A stretch of 64,000 nucleotides of DNA from Lotus japonicus (GCF_012489685.1 NC_080042.1:3722501-3786500); one strand, 5' to 3'; positions 10,813 to 22,336 are shown, counted from the first letter of the stretch. Numbers and translations: made by a program. The notes: generated by a model from the letters alone, not told the origin.

Positions 10813-12022
10813 TGTAAGATCAAGTTTTGATCTAGTAGTACAACTCTATGTTTTGATGATTACAAGTTAACCTTTTGATATGAACAATTGTGGTACTCTA
10901 ACGTGTTTTTCTGAGTGTGCTATTTACAGGCTCTGACCTCAACTCAATCTCACACAAATCAGAAGCACTGTGTATAAAGAGTGACCCAAGCAACGCTTTC
11001 GCATTCACCATGTTCAGTATGAACAGTGGAAAAGCTTCAGAAGTTCTGAAGTTATACAAACTCTGATGAGGACTCAGTCACTAGAAGCTCTGAAGATCCA
11101 GAAAGTCTGATAACCAAGAAACACTGAAGGCTCAGATATTCTGATGGTGTAGAAGACTCTGAAGATCCAGAAGCTGATTAGTGAAGTTCTGATGTCCAGA
11201 AGCAAGATACTCTGAAGACCATGTCCTTCCCTCTAAGTTCAGAATCAGAAGAAACAATGGTCAGAGGATTTGGGCTTTCCCTCTGACTCTGATCAACCGG
11301 CTTCACAAGTTCCAATATGAAGCATTCCCCTGATCAGAAGTCTCCTAGGTTTAAAGGTCGCGTCGCTATCCAAGTACAAAAGCAACTGTACCTTCCTGAC
11401 GACCTACCTAACGTTCTCAGCCACAGCAGAAGCTGGATTTTCCAGAACTGCCCTCCAACGGTAGCATTTCCCATGCATCGCTCAACCCTAATCCTTGGAG
11501 TATATAAAGAGGCTGAAGACTGAAAGAAACGGCTAGAAGAAGCATTCACATACGCAAGACATATTCAAAATCTTCTAAGTTTTCTTTCATCTGAAATTCA
11601 TTGAGTTTACTATTAGCTTTTTAGAAGCAAATCTCTTGTAAACAATTCCTTGATAAACAGTTTGTTTAGTTCCTTTAGGAGATCAAGGTTGATCGGATCC
11701 TAGAGAAGACTAAGAGAGTGAATCTTAGTGTGAGCTAAGTCAGTGTAATTGTTAGTCACTTGTAGGTTTCAAGTGCAGTTGTAACTCTTACCTGATTAGT
11801 GGATTGCCTTCATTCTAAGAAGGAAGAAATCACCTTAACGGGTGGACTGGAGTAGCTTGAGTGATTTATCAAGTGAACCAGGATAAAATCCTTGTGTGCT
11901 TTTCTATCTCTTATCTTTAGCACTTAAGTTCTCGAAAGATTTGTCAAAATCTTTAAGGTGGAAGTTTTATACTGAAAACGTTATTCAAACCCCCCCCCTT
12001 TCTACCGTTTTTCATACCTTCA
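10813..12022 (+). repeat. 5' LTR of Sirevirus C
   Basis: 1,210 bp, TGTAAG to CTTCA, rich in short TCTGA/TCAGA motifs between about 10,970 and 11,300. A TATA-like GTATATAAAG lies near 11,500. The poly-C run near 11,990 has nine C, against seven in the other LTR. Confidence 0.95.
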
Positions 12023-12024
12023 AT

Positions 12025-12036
12025 TGGTATCAGAGC
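12025..12036 (+). other. Primer-binding site of Sirevirus C (initiator tRNA-Met)
   Basis: TGGTATCAGAGC begins three bases (12025) after the LTR ends. It is the standard complement of the 3' end of initiator tRNA-Met used by most plant copia elements. Confidence 0.93.
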
Positions 12037-12094
12037 GCAAGTTCTGATTACCACACCTAACAGTGTTCAGTGATCCGGGCCGGTGTGAAAAACA

Positions 12095-13843
12095 ATGGCT
12101 GCCACCACCAGTGAAACTCAAAGAGATGGTTACAATGCAAAGCCTCCTATGTTCGACGGTCAAAGGTTCGAATATTGGAAAGATAGACTGGAAAGTTTCT
12201 TTCTGGGTTTCGATGCAGATCTCTGGGATATTATTGTGGATGGCTACGAGCGTCCAGTTGATGCAGATGGCAAGAAGATCCCAAGGTCAGAGATGACTGC
12301 AGATCAAAAGAAGCTGTACTCACAACATCACAAAGCAAGAGCAATTCTTCTAAGTGCTATTTCCTATGAAGAGTACCAGAAGATTACAGATCGTGAGTTT
12401 GCAAAAGGCATTTTCGAATCTCTGAAGATGTCTCATGAAGGAAACAAGAAAGTCAAAGAATCAAAGGCATTGTCTTTGATCCAAAAGTATGAATCCTTCA
12501 TCATGGAGCCAAATGAGTCCATTGAAGAAATGTTCTCCAGATTTCAGTTGCTTGTAGCTGGCATACGACCTCTCAACAAGAGCTACACAACAAAAGATCA
12601 TGTCATAAGGGTCATCAGGTGTCTTCCTGAAAGTTGGATGCCTTTGGTGACTTCAATAGAGCTCACGAGAGACGTTGAGAATATGAGTTTAGAAGAACTC
12701 ATCAGCATTTTGAAATGCCATGAGCTGAAGCGCTCAGAGATGCAAGATCTGAGGAAAAAGTCCATAGCCTTGAAATCCAAATCTGAAAAGGCTAAGGTTG
12801 AGAAGTCAAAAGCTCTTCAAGCTGAAGAAGAGGAATCTGAAGAAGCATCAGAAGATTTTGATGAAGATGAGCTGACTCTGATCTCCAAGAGACTCAATCG
12901 CATCTGGAAGCACAGGCAGAGCAAATACAAAGGCTCTGGAAAGGCAAGAGGAAAGTCTGAATCCTCAGGTCAGAAGAAGTCCTCGCTTAAGAAAGTCACA
13001 TGCTTTGAGTGCAAAGAATCAGGGCACTACAAAAGTGACTGTCCAAGATTGAAGAAGGACAAGAAGCCAAAGAAGCACTTCAAGACGAAGAAGAGTCTGA
13101 TGGTGACATTTGATGAATCAGAGTCAGAGGATGTTGACTCTGATGGTGAAGTCCAAGGACTCATGGCTATTGTCAAAGACAAGGAAGCAGAGTCAAAGGG
13201 AGCTGTTGACTCTGACTCAGAATCAGAAGGAGATCCTAACTCAGACGATGAAAATGAGGTATTCGCTTCTTTCTCTACCTCTGAACTGAAACATGCATTG
13301 TCTGATATTATGGATAAGTATAACTCCTTATTGTCTAAGCATAAGAAGCTTAAAAAGAACTTATCTGTTGTTTCCAAGACTCCTTCTGAACATGAGAAAA
13401 TTATCTCTGATTTGAAAAATGATAATCATGCCTTGATCAATTCTAACTCTGTGCTTAAGAACCAGATTGCTAAGTTAGAAGAAATTGTTGCCTGTGATGC
13501 CTCTGATTGTAGAAATGAATCTAAGTATGAAAAGTCTTTTCAAAGATTCCTAGCTAAAAGCGTGGATAGAAGCTTAATGGCTTCAATGATCTATGGCGTA
13601 AGCAGAAATGGAATGCATGGCATTGGCTATTCTAAACCAATTAGAAATGAGCCCTCTGTGTCTAAAGCTAAATCCTTGTATGAATGCTTTGTTCCCTCTG
13701 GTACCATATTGCCTGATCCTGTACCTGCTAAAGTTGCTAAACATCCTCTTAAAAAGGGATCCTCCTCTATGACTAAATATCTTGCAAATATTCCTTTAAA
13801 ATATCATGTTGAGACACCCAAGGTGATCAGAACCTCTGGGTAA
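12095..13843 (+). CDS. Sirevirus gag polyprotein
   Basis: 582 aa, starting 59 bp after the primer-binding site. The N-terminal part has the copia gag/UBN2-type fold (FDGQRFEYWKDRLESFF, YEEYQKITDREFAKGIFESL, MSLEELISILKCHELK). A CX2CX4HX4C zinc knuckle sits at Cys303-Cys316 (CFECKESGHYKSDC). Lys-rich and then Ser/Asp/Glu-rich stretches follow, and a coiled-coil-prone region lies around 420-480. Gag forms the virus-like particle and binds the RNA. It ends in TAA at 13841-13843, with the protease downstream in the same frame. No internal stop is seen, so the particle protein could still be made. Confidence 0.9.
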   Translation: MAATTSETQRDGYNAKPPMFDGQRFEYWKDRLESFFLGFDADLWDIIVDGYERPVDADGKKIPRSEMTADQKKLYSQHHKARAILLSAISYEEYQKITDREFAKGIFESLKMSHEGNKKVKESKALSLIQKYESFIMEPNESIEEMFSRFQLLVAGIRPLNKSYTTKDHVIRVIRCLPESWMPLVTSIELTRDVENMSLEELISILKCHELKRSEMQDLRKKSIALKSKSEKAKVEKSKALQAEEEESEEASEDFDEDELTLISKRLNRIWKHRQSKYKGSGKARGKSESSGQKKSSLKKVTCFECKESGHYKSDCPRLKKDKKPKKHFKTKKSLMVTFDESESEDVDSDGEVQGLMAIVKDKEAESKGAVDSDSESEGDPNSDDENEVFASFSTSELKHALSDIMDKYNSLLSKHKKLKKNLSVVSKTPSEHEKIISDLKNDNHALINSNSVLKNQIAKLEEIVACDASDCRNESKYEKSFQRFLAKSVDRSLMASMIYGVSRNGMHGIGYSKPIRNEPSVSKAKSLYECFVPSGTILPDPVPAKVAKHPLKKGSSSMTKYLANIPLKYHVETPKVIRTSG

Positions 13844-14388
13844 CTAACAAGAGAGGACCCAGAAAGTGGGTACCTAAGGACAAGATTATCTATGTTGCAG
13901 ATATCCTTGATAGCTCCACTGAAACACCGATCATGGTATCTGGACAGTGGATGCTCGCGTCACATGACGGGAGAAAGGCGTATGTTCCGAGAGCTGAAAC
14001 TTAAGCCTGGAGGCGAAGTTGGCTTTGGAGGAAATGAAAAGGGTAAAATTGTTGGTACTGGTACTATTTGTGTAGATAGTAGTCCATGCATTGATAATGT
14101 GTTATTGGTAGACGGCTTAACACATAACTTATTGTCTATAAGTCAATTAGCTGACAAGGGTTATGATGTTATATTCAATCAAAAGTCCTGCCGGGCTGTA
14201 AGTCAGATCGATGGCTCTGTTCTGTTTAACAGCAAGAGGAAGAACAACATCTATAAGATCAGATTATCTGAGTTGGAGGCTCAGAATGTGAAGTGCCTTC
14301 TGTCTGTTAATGAAGAGCAGTGGGTATGGCATAGACGGTTAGGGCAGAGGCAGTAAATACAGCATGTTACATTCAGAACAGAATCTCT
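13844..14388 (+). pseudogene. Sirevirus protease and GAG-pre-integrase remnant, integrase core deleted
   Basis: After the gag stop, the frame encodes the retropepsin active site WYLDSGCSRHMTG (near 13,933) and continues through LVDGLTHNLLSISQLADKGY to the pre-integrase motif WVWHRRLG at about 14,322-14,345. The sequence then jumps directly to the C-terminal part of integrase, with the frame changed. The zinc-binding remainder and the whole catalytic D,D,E core are missing. The peptide around 13,845-13,900 also reads sensibly in another frame, so a frameshift near the gag-pol junction is likely. This element could not integrate unaided. Confidence 0.85.
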
Positions 14389-16443
14389 GTGAGACCAATT
14401 CTGAATAAGACTCCTTATGAATTGTGGAAGAACATAAAACCCAACAATTCTTATTTTCATCCTTTTGGCTGTGTTTGTTATGTTCTCAATACTAAGGATA
14501 GATTGCATAAATTTGATGCTAAGTCTTCTAAGTGTCTATTACTCGGTTACTCTGAGAGATCTAAAGGTTTTAGATTGTATAATACTGATGCTAAGACTAT
14601 TGAAGAATCTATTCATGTTAGATTTGATGATAAGCTTGACTCTGACCAGTCAAAGCTAGTTGAAAAGTTTGCAGATTTAAGCATTAATGTTTCTGACAAA
14701 GGCAAAGCTCCAGAGGAAGATGAGCCAGAGGAAGATGAACCAGAGGAAGAAGCTGGTCCCTCTAACTCACAAACTCTGAAGAAGAGCAGAATCACTGCAG
14801 CTCACTCTAAGGAATTGATTCTGGGCAACAAAGACGAACCAGTCAGAACATGATCTGCCTTCAGACCCTCTGAAGAGACCTTGCTCAGTCTGAAAGGATT
14901 GGTGTCCTTAATTGAACCCAAGTCCATAGATGAAGCTCTTCAGGGCAAGGATTGGATTCTGGCCATGGAAGAAGAATTGAATCAATTCTCCAAGAACGAT
15001 GTTTGGAGCTTAGTGAAGAAGCCTGAGAGTGTCCATGTTATTGGAACGAAATGGGTATTCAGAAACAAGCTGAATGAGAAAGGAGATGTAGTCAGAAACA
15101 AGGCAAGGCTAGTTGCTCAAGGCTACAGCCAGCAGGAAGGAATAGACTACACTGAAACATTTGCTCCGGTAGCAAGACTGGAGGCAATCAGACTGTTGAT
15201 CTCTTTCTCAGTAAATCACAACATAGTTCTACATCAGATGGACGTGAAGAGTGCCTTCCTAAATGGTTATATTTCAGAGGAAGTCTATGTTCATCAACCC
15301 CCAGGTTTTGAAGATGAGAAGAAGCCAGACCATGTGTTCAAATTGAAGAAGTCACTCTATGGTCTGAAGCAAGCTCCCAGAGCATGGTATGAGAGACTTA
15401 GCTCATTCCTTCTGGAGAATGAGTTTGTAAGGGGTAAAGTAGATACAACTCTTTTTTGCAAGACTTATAAAGATGATATCTTAATTGTGCAAATTTATGT
15501 TGATGATATTATATTTGGTTCTGCTAATCAATCTCTATGCAAAGAATTTTCTGAGATGATGCAGGCTGAATTTGAGATGAGTATGATGGGAGAATTAAAG
15601 TACTTTCTGGGAATACAAGTTGATCAAACACCAGAAGGAACATATATCCATCAGAGCAAGTACACTAAAGAACTTCTGAAGAAGTTCAATATGCTGGAAT
15701 CTACAGTGGCCAAGACTCCAATGCATCCTACATGCATTCTGGAGAAAGAAGATAAAAGTGGTAAAGTATGTCAGAAGCTCTATCGTGGCATGATAGGTTC
15801 ACTTCTATACTTAACTGCATCTAGGCCAGACATACTATTTAGTGTTCATTTATGTGCTCGTTTCCAATCAGATCCAAGGGAAACCCACTTAACTGCTGTT
15901 AAGAGGATCCTAAGGTATCTGAAAGGCACCACTAACCTTGGCTTGATGTATAAGAAAACATCAGAGTATAAGCTTTCAGGTTACTGTGATGCTGATTATG
16001 CTGGAGATAGAATAGAGAGAAAAAGTACTTCTGTAAATTGTCAATTTCTGGGAAGCAATCTAGTCTCATGGGCAAGCAAGAGGCAATCAACCATTGCACT
16101 ATCAACTGTAGAGGCAGAATATATCTCAGCAGCAATATGCAGCACTCAGATGCTCTGGATGAAACATCAGCTGGAGGATTATCAGATCCTTGAGAGCAAT
16201 ATCCCAATCTATTGTGATAACACTGCTGCAATCTCATTAAGTAAGAATCCTATCTTGCATTCAAGGGCAAAGCACATTGAGGTAAAGTATCACTTTATTA
16301 GAGATTATGTACAGAAGGGCGTACTTCTTCTGAAGTTTGTTGATACTGACCGTCAATGGGCAGATATCTTTACAAAGCCCTTAGCAGAGGATAGATTTAA
16401 TTTTATTCTGAAAAATCTAAACATGGACTTTTGTCCAGAGTGA
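14389..16443 (+). pseudogene. Sirevirus integrase tail, reverse transcriptase and RNase H
   Basis: It opens with the integrase C-terminal region (TPYELWKNIKPN, FHPFGCVCYVLN, SKCLLLGYSERSKGFRLY), then an acidic linker, and continues into [50 protein letters not shown] and the catalytic [10 protein letters not shown]. RNase H follows with [29 protein letters not shown] and [12 protein letters not shown]. One in-frame TGA at 14851-14853 interrupts the linker; no other stop was found to 16443. The RT-RNase H half (from 14881) is intact. Confidence 0.9.
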
Positions 16444-16886
16444 AGATGGATCAGAACCTCTGACTATGATACTTCTTGGTCAGAAGATGTCTAGTCCAGA
16501 AGGTAACTCAATCAGAGTGTGTGTACCCACTGGTACTGACTCTGAAGCTGAGACAACAACACGTGTGTCAGTATTTCTGATGCATAGTTCCTTGTGCCCG
16601 TGTGACAGTCTGTTATGATTGCGTGTAGATGTGCTTCTCTCCTGTGTGTGATTTGTGTATTTACTGTTACTATCTATCTTTAATTTTCAACCGTTGATCT
16701 TAAAGTGCTTTTTGAATCAACAACGGTTATTTGTTAAAACCCACTATACACACACGATCTCGTTCACTTCCGGTTTTTACTCTCTCTCTCTCTGCTTTTC
16801 AAAACCGCTTATTCTCGATTTCTCTCTCGATCTCTCTTCATCTTTCAACCTTCATCTTCTACCTCAAACCTTCAACCGCTTCAAAA

Positions 16887-19724
16887 ATGGTGAGTCAAAC
16901 CAGAAGATCTACTGCAGATGCACCCCAGTTCCCTCACATGGTAGTTGGTCTAGCAACGGGTCAAAGGGGCCCTGAGAATCCGACATCAGATCAAGGTCAA
17001 GCTCAAGAGCAGATTCTTCCAATTGCAGAACGGGGCTGTGCCGTTCACTGCGTATTTGCTCCTGAGGAACTTCAAGTCCCGGCAGAATGGAGATTCGACC
17101 TCGACAACCTGGCTACAAATGGGTATGATCTTCGTCCTGAAGTCCAAGTTCAAGGTTGGGGAAATTACTTCAACAGACTTTGAGGACCGGTGTATGAGAA
17201 ACTGGTAAAGGAATTCTGGAAGCATGCCGACTGCGACGATACTCAGGTGGTATCGTACATTCTTGGAAGAAAGATCATCATCACGGAGAAGTCCTTCGTG
17301 AACTTGCTGGGTGCAGACACTGCTTTTGGGTATCGTTTCCAACTCACGGAATCGAAGCTGAAACCCAGCACCAAGGATACAATCAACCAGGCCCTGTACA
17401 CCACTTACAAATCGGGCAAGACGACTTACAAGGTGATGGACCTTCATCCCAAGCTCAGGATCTGGCACAAGATCCTGCTCCACTGCATAAACCAGAGACC
17501 AAAGGGCAGTTCTCCAGACTACATCAACTTCAACCAGAAGGTGATGTTGTTCTTCATCCAAGACCAGAAGAAGATCTGCCTTCCCTACTTCCTGTTCTCC
17601 TACTTGAAGGAATGCATCCGGAAGTCTCGTACCACTGCCTCCATCAAGTCAGCGATCAAGTATATTCCCTTCGGGAGACTCTTGTCTGATCTCTTCATTG
17701 AGAGTGGCCTCGTCCAAGATTTGATAAATGCTGGATGCACAGAGGATCTGACCACCATTGTCAGTGATGTCTTCACGGCAAACTCTCTAAAGAAGATGGG
17801 CCTAATCAAGAAGAAGATTGCTCCTGCCCATGAAGACACATCTTCTGAGATCAGAAGCAGAAGGATGCCTCTGAATGACTACCCTCTGTGGACTCAGGCA
17901 GACAATCCTGACGCCATTAGGTGCTATGTTGAAGACCTAAGGGCTCAAGGATTCGAGATTGATCTCGATGACTTCTTCAGCAGACTGCCGCCAGCTCCAG
18001 AGTTTCCTTCTCCTCCCAAGAAGAAAGTTCAGAGGAAGATGGTCCTGGAAGAATCCTCTGAGGAATCAGATGTCCCTCTGATCAAAAAGAAGAAGAGAAA
18101 GCCTGATGATTCTGATGATAGTGATAATGAGGATGGTCCTCCTAAGAAGAAGAAGAAGCAGGTCAGAATCGTGGTGAAGCCTACTCGGGTGGAACCAGCT
18201 GCTGAAGTGCTCAGAAGGACTGAACCTTCTGCCAGAGTGACACGATCATCAGCACATTCAAGTAAGTCTGCACTTGCTTCTGATGATGATTTGAATTTAT
18301 TTGATGCACTCCCCATTTCTGCCATGCTCAAACACTCTTCAAATCCCCTCACTCCTATTCCTGAATCCCAACCAACTGCACAAACCACCACTCCACCACA
18401 TTCCCCAAGATCTTCATTCTTTCAACCTTCCCCTACTGAAGCACCTCTTTGGAATTTGCTTCAGAACCAACCCTCTAGGTCAGAAGAACCTACCTCTCCC
18501 ATTACCATTCCATACAACCCACTTGAACAACCAGAGCCTACCCACACACAACCTGGACCCAGAACCTCTGATCACTCTGTCCCAAGAGCATCAGAACGTC
18601 TGGCTCCCAGAACTACTGATACAGACTCTTCCACAGCCTATACACCTGTATCCTTCCCAACCCATGTTGCTGATTCTTCTCCCTCCAATAACTCTGAATC
18701 CATTAGAAAATTCATGGAGGTCAGAAAAGAAAAGGTGTCTACCTTAGAAGAATATTACCTCACTTGTCCAAGCCCTAGGAGATATCCTGGCCCTAGACCT
18801 GAACGTCTAGTTGACCCAGATGAACCTATCTTGGCCAATCCTTTACAAGAGGCAGACCCTTTGGCTCAACAAGCTCACCCTGCCCCAGACCAACAAGAGC
18901 CTATTCAACCAGAACCTGAACCCGAACAATCAGTGTCTAACCAATCCTCGGTTAGATCACCCCATCCTCTGGTTGAAACTTCAGAACCTCACCTTGGAAC
19001 CTCTGAACCCAATGCTCAAATGTTTAACATTGGTTCTCCACAAGGTGCCTCTGAAGCTCACAGCAGCAATCACCCAGCCTCTCCTGAAACCAACCTCTCC
19101 ATAATTCCTTATACTCCCCTCCGACCCACATCTCTCTCTGAGTGCATCAATATTTTCTATCATGAAGCCTCCTTGAGGCTACGCAATGTGCACGGTCAGA
19201 CTGACCTCAGTGAGAATGCTGAACGTGTGGCTGATGAGTGGAACAATCTGGGCACTTGGCTAGTGGCTCAAGTTCCAATTATGATGCAGCTCCTGCATGC
19301 AGAGGGAAGTCAGAGGATTGAGGCTGCCAAGCAAAGGTTTGCTCGAAGGGTGGCTCTTCATGAACAAGAACAGAGAAATAAGCTTCTTGAAGCTATTGAA
19401 GAAGCCAAGAGACAGAAAGCTCAAGCAGAAGAAGCTGCACGTCAAGCAGCAGCTCAAGCTGAACAAGCCCGACTAGAAGCAGAACGACTTGAAGCTGAGG
19501 CTGAAGCTCTTAGATGCCAAGCACTTGCACCAGTAGTGTTTACTCCTGATGCTTCTGCTTCCATTCCAGATCCTCAAGCTGCTCAGAATGTTCCTTCCAG
19601 TTCTACTCAGTCAAGCTCATCCAGACTCGACATCATGGAACAGCGTCTTGACATTCATGAATCCATGCTAATTGAGATGAAGCACATGATGATGGAACTT
19701 CTGCGACAAACTGATAAACCTTAG
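16887..19724 (+). pseudogene. Sirevirus second ORF (env-like type), one in-frame stop
   Basis: A 945-codon frame starts 444 bp after pol, at ATG 16887, with one in-frame TGA at 17181-17183. The first third is a globular domain (for example FVNLLGADTAFGYRF). The middle, about residues 370-650, is rich in Pro, Ser, Thr and Glu, with basic runs such as PPKKKKKQVR. The C-terminus has a long heptad-like Ala/Glu coiled coil (about residues 805-880). SIRE1-type Sireviruses carry an ORF of this kind, often called env-like. I see no clear signal peptide or transmembrane helix, so an envelope role is not supported by this copy. Description only; the product is interrupted. Confidence 0.8.
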
Positions 19725-19924
19725 TTTTTAGGATCTCTTCGTTTTTCTTTTTCTTTAACGTTGTTTTATTTTTGTTAAACTCTGTTTCTTTTTATTTAAT
19801 TATTCTACTTTGTTCGTTTGTGATTATCTATGCATATCTATATATATTTGTGTCACATATGTTTGCAAAACTCTTTTTATTCATAATATCTTTATGTTTA
19901 CATCATACATTTTTTTCCTAAAGT

Positions 19925-20317
19925 CTAGAATGGAGGATCTCTCCTCATTCTTCTGCACTCCTGGCGCTGCTCTGACCTATCCTTCTCCAGACGCTCCAGT
20001 ACATGCTGGATGTTGCTGAGCCTGTTCTTTAGCTCATCCCTCTCCAGAATCTCTTCTGCAGTCTTGAGCTTCTCTTCCAAACTCCTTTTTTCTTCCAGCA
20101 GCTTGAGTTCAAGCCGGCTGAGTTCTTGCACCTCCTCAACGAAGGCAAGAAATTCCCTCAGGTCTCTCTCCAACTCTGGACGCAGGTCCTTTTCCAGCAG
20201 TGTCCGTGTTAGCTCCGAGATGGTCGCTGTACCCTCTGGATGCCTGATGTTAAGGAACAAGTCCTCCTCGAAGGCCTTCTTCCTCAGCTCTTCTAGTGCT
20301 ACGATGTATGATGCCAT
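19925..20317 (-). CDS. Antisense coiled-coil ORF inside Sirevirus C
   Basis: A 130-aa ORF lies on the strand opposite all other genes of the element, converging with the env-like ORF. It is Glu/Leu/Arg-rich with heptad-like patterns (ELRKKAFEEDLFLNIRHPEG, then LELKLLEEKRSLEEKLKTAE), so a coiled coil is likely. Upstream on the same strand, CCTATATAAAG (20385-20375) lies about 58 bp before the ATG, a good distance for a TATA box and short leader. I do not recognise the family. Antisense ORFs are known in some plant LTR retrotransposons, such as the Retand/Tat group, but I cannot link this one to them. Confidence 0.55.
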   Translation of the reverse strand: MASYIVALEELRKKAFEEDLFLNIRHPEGTATISELTRTLLEKDLRPELERDLREFLAFVEEVQELSRLELKLLEEKRSLEEKLKTAEEILERDELKNRLSNIQHVLERLEKDRSEQRQECRRMRRDPPF

Positions 20318-20374
20318 TTTTTTTTTCCTTACTGAAAATTGTTCGAGGTGTGAAGCTTACCTTTCTCTCCAACG

Positions 20375-20385
20375 CTTTATATAGG
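20375..20385 (-). promoter_or_regulatory. TATA box of the antisense ORF
   Basis: CCTATATAAAG on the minus strand, about 58 bp before the antisense ATG at 20317. It is a near-ideal plant TATA box and is not part of the LTR promoter. Confidence 0.55.
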
Positions 20386-20570
20386 CCTCACTTTCTCTCT
20401 GAAAGTTAATGCTCCTACGGTTTCTCGAGGTTAAGTTCTTGGTAACTGACCCTTCTCTTTACTCACTTGACCGGTGGTAAACGTTCTTCTCTTGCATTAA
20501 CTCTTCTATTTATTTCGCCTCACTCTGATTCTTGCATCATTTTCATTTTCTTTAAACTTAGACCTTCTCT

Positions 20571-21123
20571 AAGGGGGAGTACCTTGTACTTCAAGCTAAG
20601 TTTTTCACACCCCAAGCTTTTTGCTTATGACAAAAAGGGGGAGTAAACCCAGTTTTTGATGTGTAAGATGTGTTAGTGTGATTTATTTTTCTTTTGGAGA
20701 ATTTAAGAGTTCCACCTTCATGACCATAGATGTGTCACTGGGCAAATACAAGGAATACATTTCACTTCTTCTGAAGTGATTCTAGTTGACTCTGATACCC
20801 AAGACTCTGATACCTTTTCCGTGACTCTGATTACTTATGCGCTCTGATTACTCGATTTTCATCTATGTCATAAGTTTTTCACTCTGAACTCTTATATCAT
20901 TTAGCTCAGAATCTAGACTTTACTAACGTTTTCATCAAGTATTAGATTCAGGGGGAGCTAAGCTCAGAATCAAGTAGTGACTTGAATTCAGAATGAGCAA
21001 GATAAACTATTCACATCAGGATAAGTCTTATTCTATATCTCTAAACTCTGAGTGAATTCAGTTTAATGTTTAAGAATTGTTCATCAAAAATCTTAGTTTT
21101 GTCATCATCAAAAAGGGGGAGAT
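20571..21123 (+). other. Multiplied polypurine tracts of Sirevirus C
   Basis: The tract next to the 3' LTR is AAAAAGGGGGAGAT (21110-21123). Similar A/G tracts with GGGGGAG lie upstream at about 20571-20579, 20632-20643 and 20949-20957. Repeated polypurine tracts before the 3' LTR are a described hallmark of Sireviruses. Confidence 0.8.
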
Positions 21124-22331
21124 TGTAAGATCAAGTTTTGATCTAGTAGTACAACTCTATGTTTTGATGATTACAAGTTAACCTTTTGATATGAACAATT
21201 GTGGTACTCTAACGTGTTTTTCTGAGTGTGCTATTTACAGGCTCTGACCTCAACTCAATCTCACACAAATCAGAAGCACTGTGTATAAAGAGTGACCCAA
21301 GCAACGCTTTCGCATTCACCATGTTCAGTATGAACAGTGGAAAAGCTTCAGAAGTTCTGAAGTTATACAAACTCTGATGAGGACTCAGTCACTAGAAGCT
21401 CTGATGATCCAGAAAGTCTGATAACCAAGAAACACTGAAGGCTCAGATATTCTGATGGTGTAGAAGACTCTGAAGATCCAGAAGCTGATTAGTGAAGTTC
21501 TGATGTCCAGAAGCAAGATACTCTGAAGACCATGTCCTTCCCACTAAGTTCAGAATCAGAAGAAACAATGGTCAGAGGATCTGGGCTTTCCCTCTGACTC
21601 TGATCAACCGGCTTCACAAGTTCCAATATGAAGCATTCCCCTGATCAGAAGTCTCCTAGGTTTAAAGGTCGCGTCGCTATCCAAGTACAAAAGCAACTGT
21701 ACCTTCCTGACGACCTACCTAACGTTCTCAGCCACAGCAAAAGCTGGATTTTCCAGAACTGCCCTCCAACGGTAGCATTTCCCATGCATCGCTCAACCCT
21801 AATCCTTGGAGTATATAAAGAGGCTGAAGACTGAAAGAAACGGCTAGAAGAAGCATTCACATACGCAAGACATATTCAAAATCTTCTAAGTTTTCTTTCA
21901 TCTGAAATTCATTGAGTTTACTATTAGCTTTTTAGAAGCAAATCTCTTGTAAACAATTCCTTGATAAACAGTTTGTTTAGTTCCTTTAGGAGATCAAGGT
22001 TGATCGGATCCTAGAGAAGACTAAGAGAGTGAATCTTAGTGTGAGCTAAGTCAGTGTAATTGTTAGTCACTTGTAGGTTTCAAGTGCAGTTGTAACTCTT
22101 ACCTGATTAGTGGATTGCCTTCATTCTAAGAAGGAAGAAATCACCTTAACGGGTGGACTGGAGTAGCTTGAGTGATTTATCAAGTGAACCAGGATAAAAT
22201 CCTTGTGTGCTTTTCTATCTCTTATCTTTAGCACTTAAGTTCTCGAAAGATTTGTCAAAATCTTTAAGGTGGAAGTTTTATACTGAAAACGTTATTCAAA
22301 CCCCCCCTTTCTACCGTTTTTCATACCTTCA
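21124..22331 (+). repeat. 3' LTR of Sirevirus C
   Basis: 1,208 bp. Differences from the 5' LTR that I could find: four substitutions (near 21,404; 21,542; 21,581; 21,740) and a two-base shorter poly-C run near 22,301. It is followed by the target duplication GGAAG and then the remaining part of the element B LTR. Confidence 0.95.
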
Positions 22332-22336
22332 GGAAG

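Larger units (their letters stand above)
10813..22331 (+). mobile_element. Element C: Sirevirus (Ty1/copia, SIRE-like), integrase-deleted
   Basis: An 11.5-kb element with LTRs 10813-12022 and 21124-22331, a target duplication GGAAG (10808-10812 and 22332-22336) and the empty site visible in the B 5' LTR at about 28,876-28,880. Order: LTR, tRNA-Met primer site, gag, protease, a gap where the integrase core should be, RT-RNase H, a long second ORF of env-like type, an antisense ORF, several polypurine tracts, LTR. I found four substitutions and a 2-bp poly-C difference between LTRs, about 0.3 percent. Coding breaks: a stop between gag and protease, loss of the integrase core, and single in-frame TGA codons at 14851 and 17181. 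Confidence 0.93.

Noticed and set aside
11317..11549. Small ORFs in the Sirevirus LTR, repeated at 21628-21860
   Set aside because: They are duplicated because LTRs are identical; they are short and without domains, and cover the presumed promoter.
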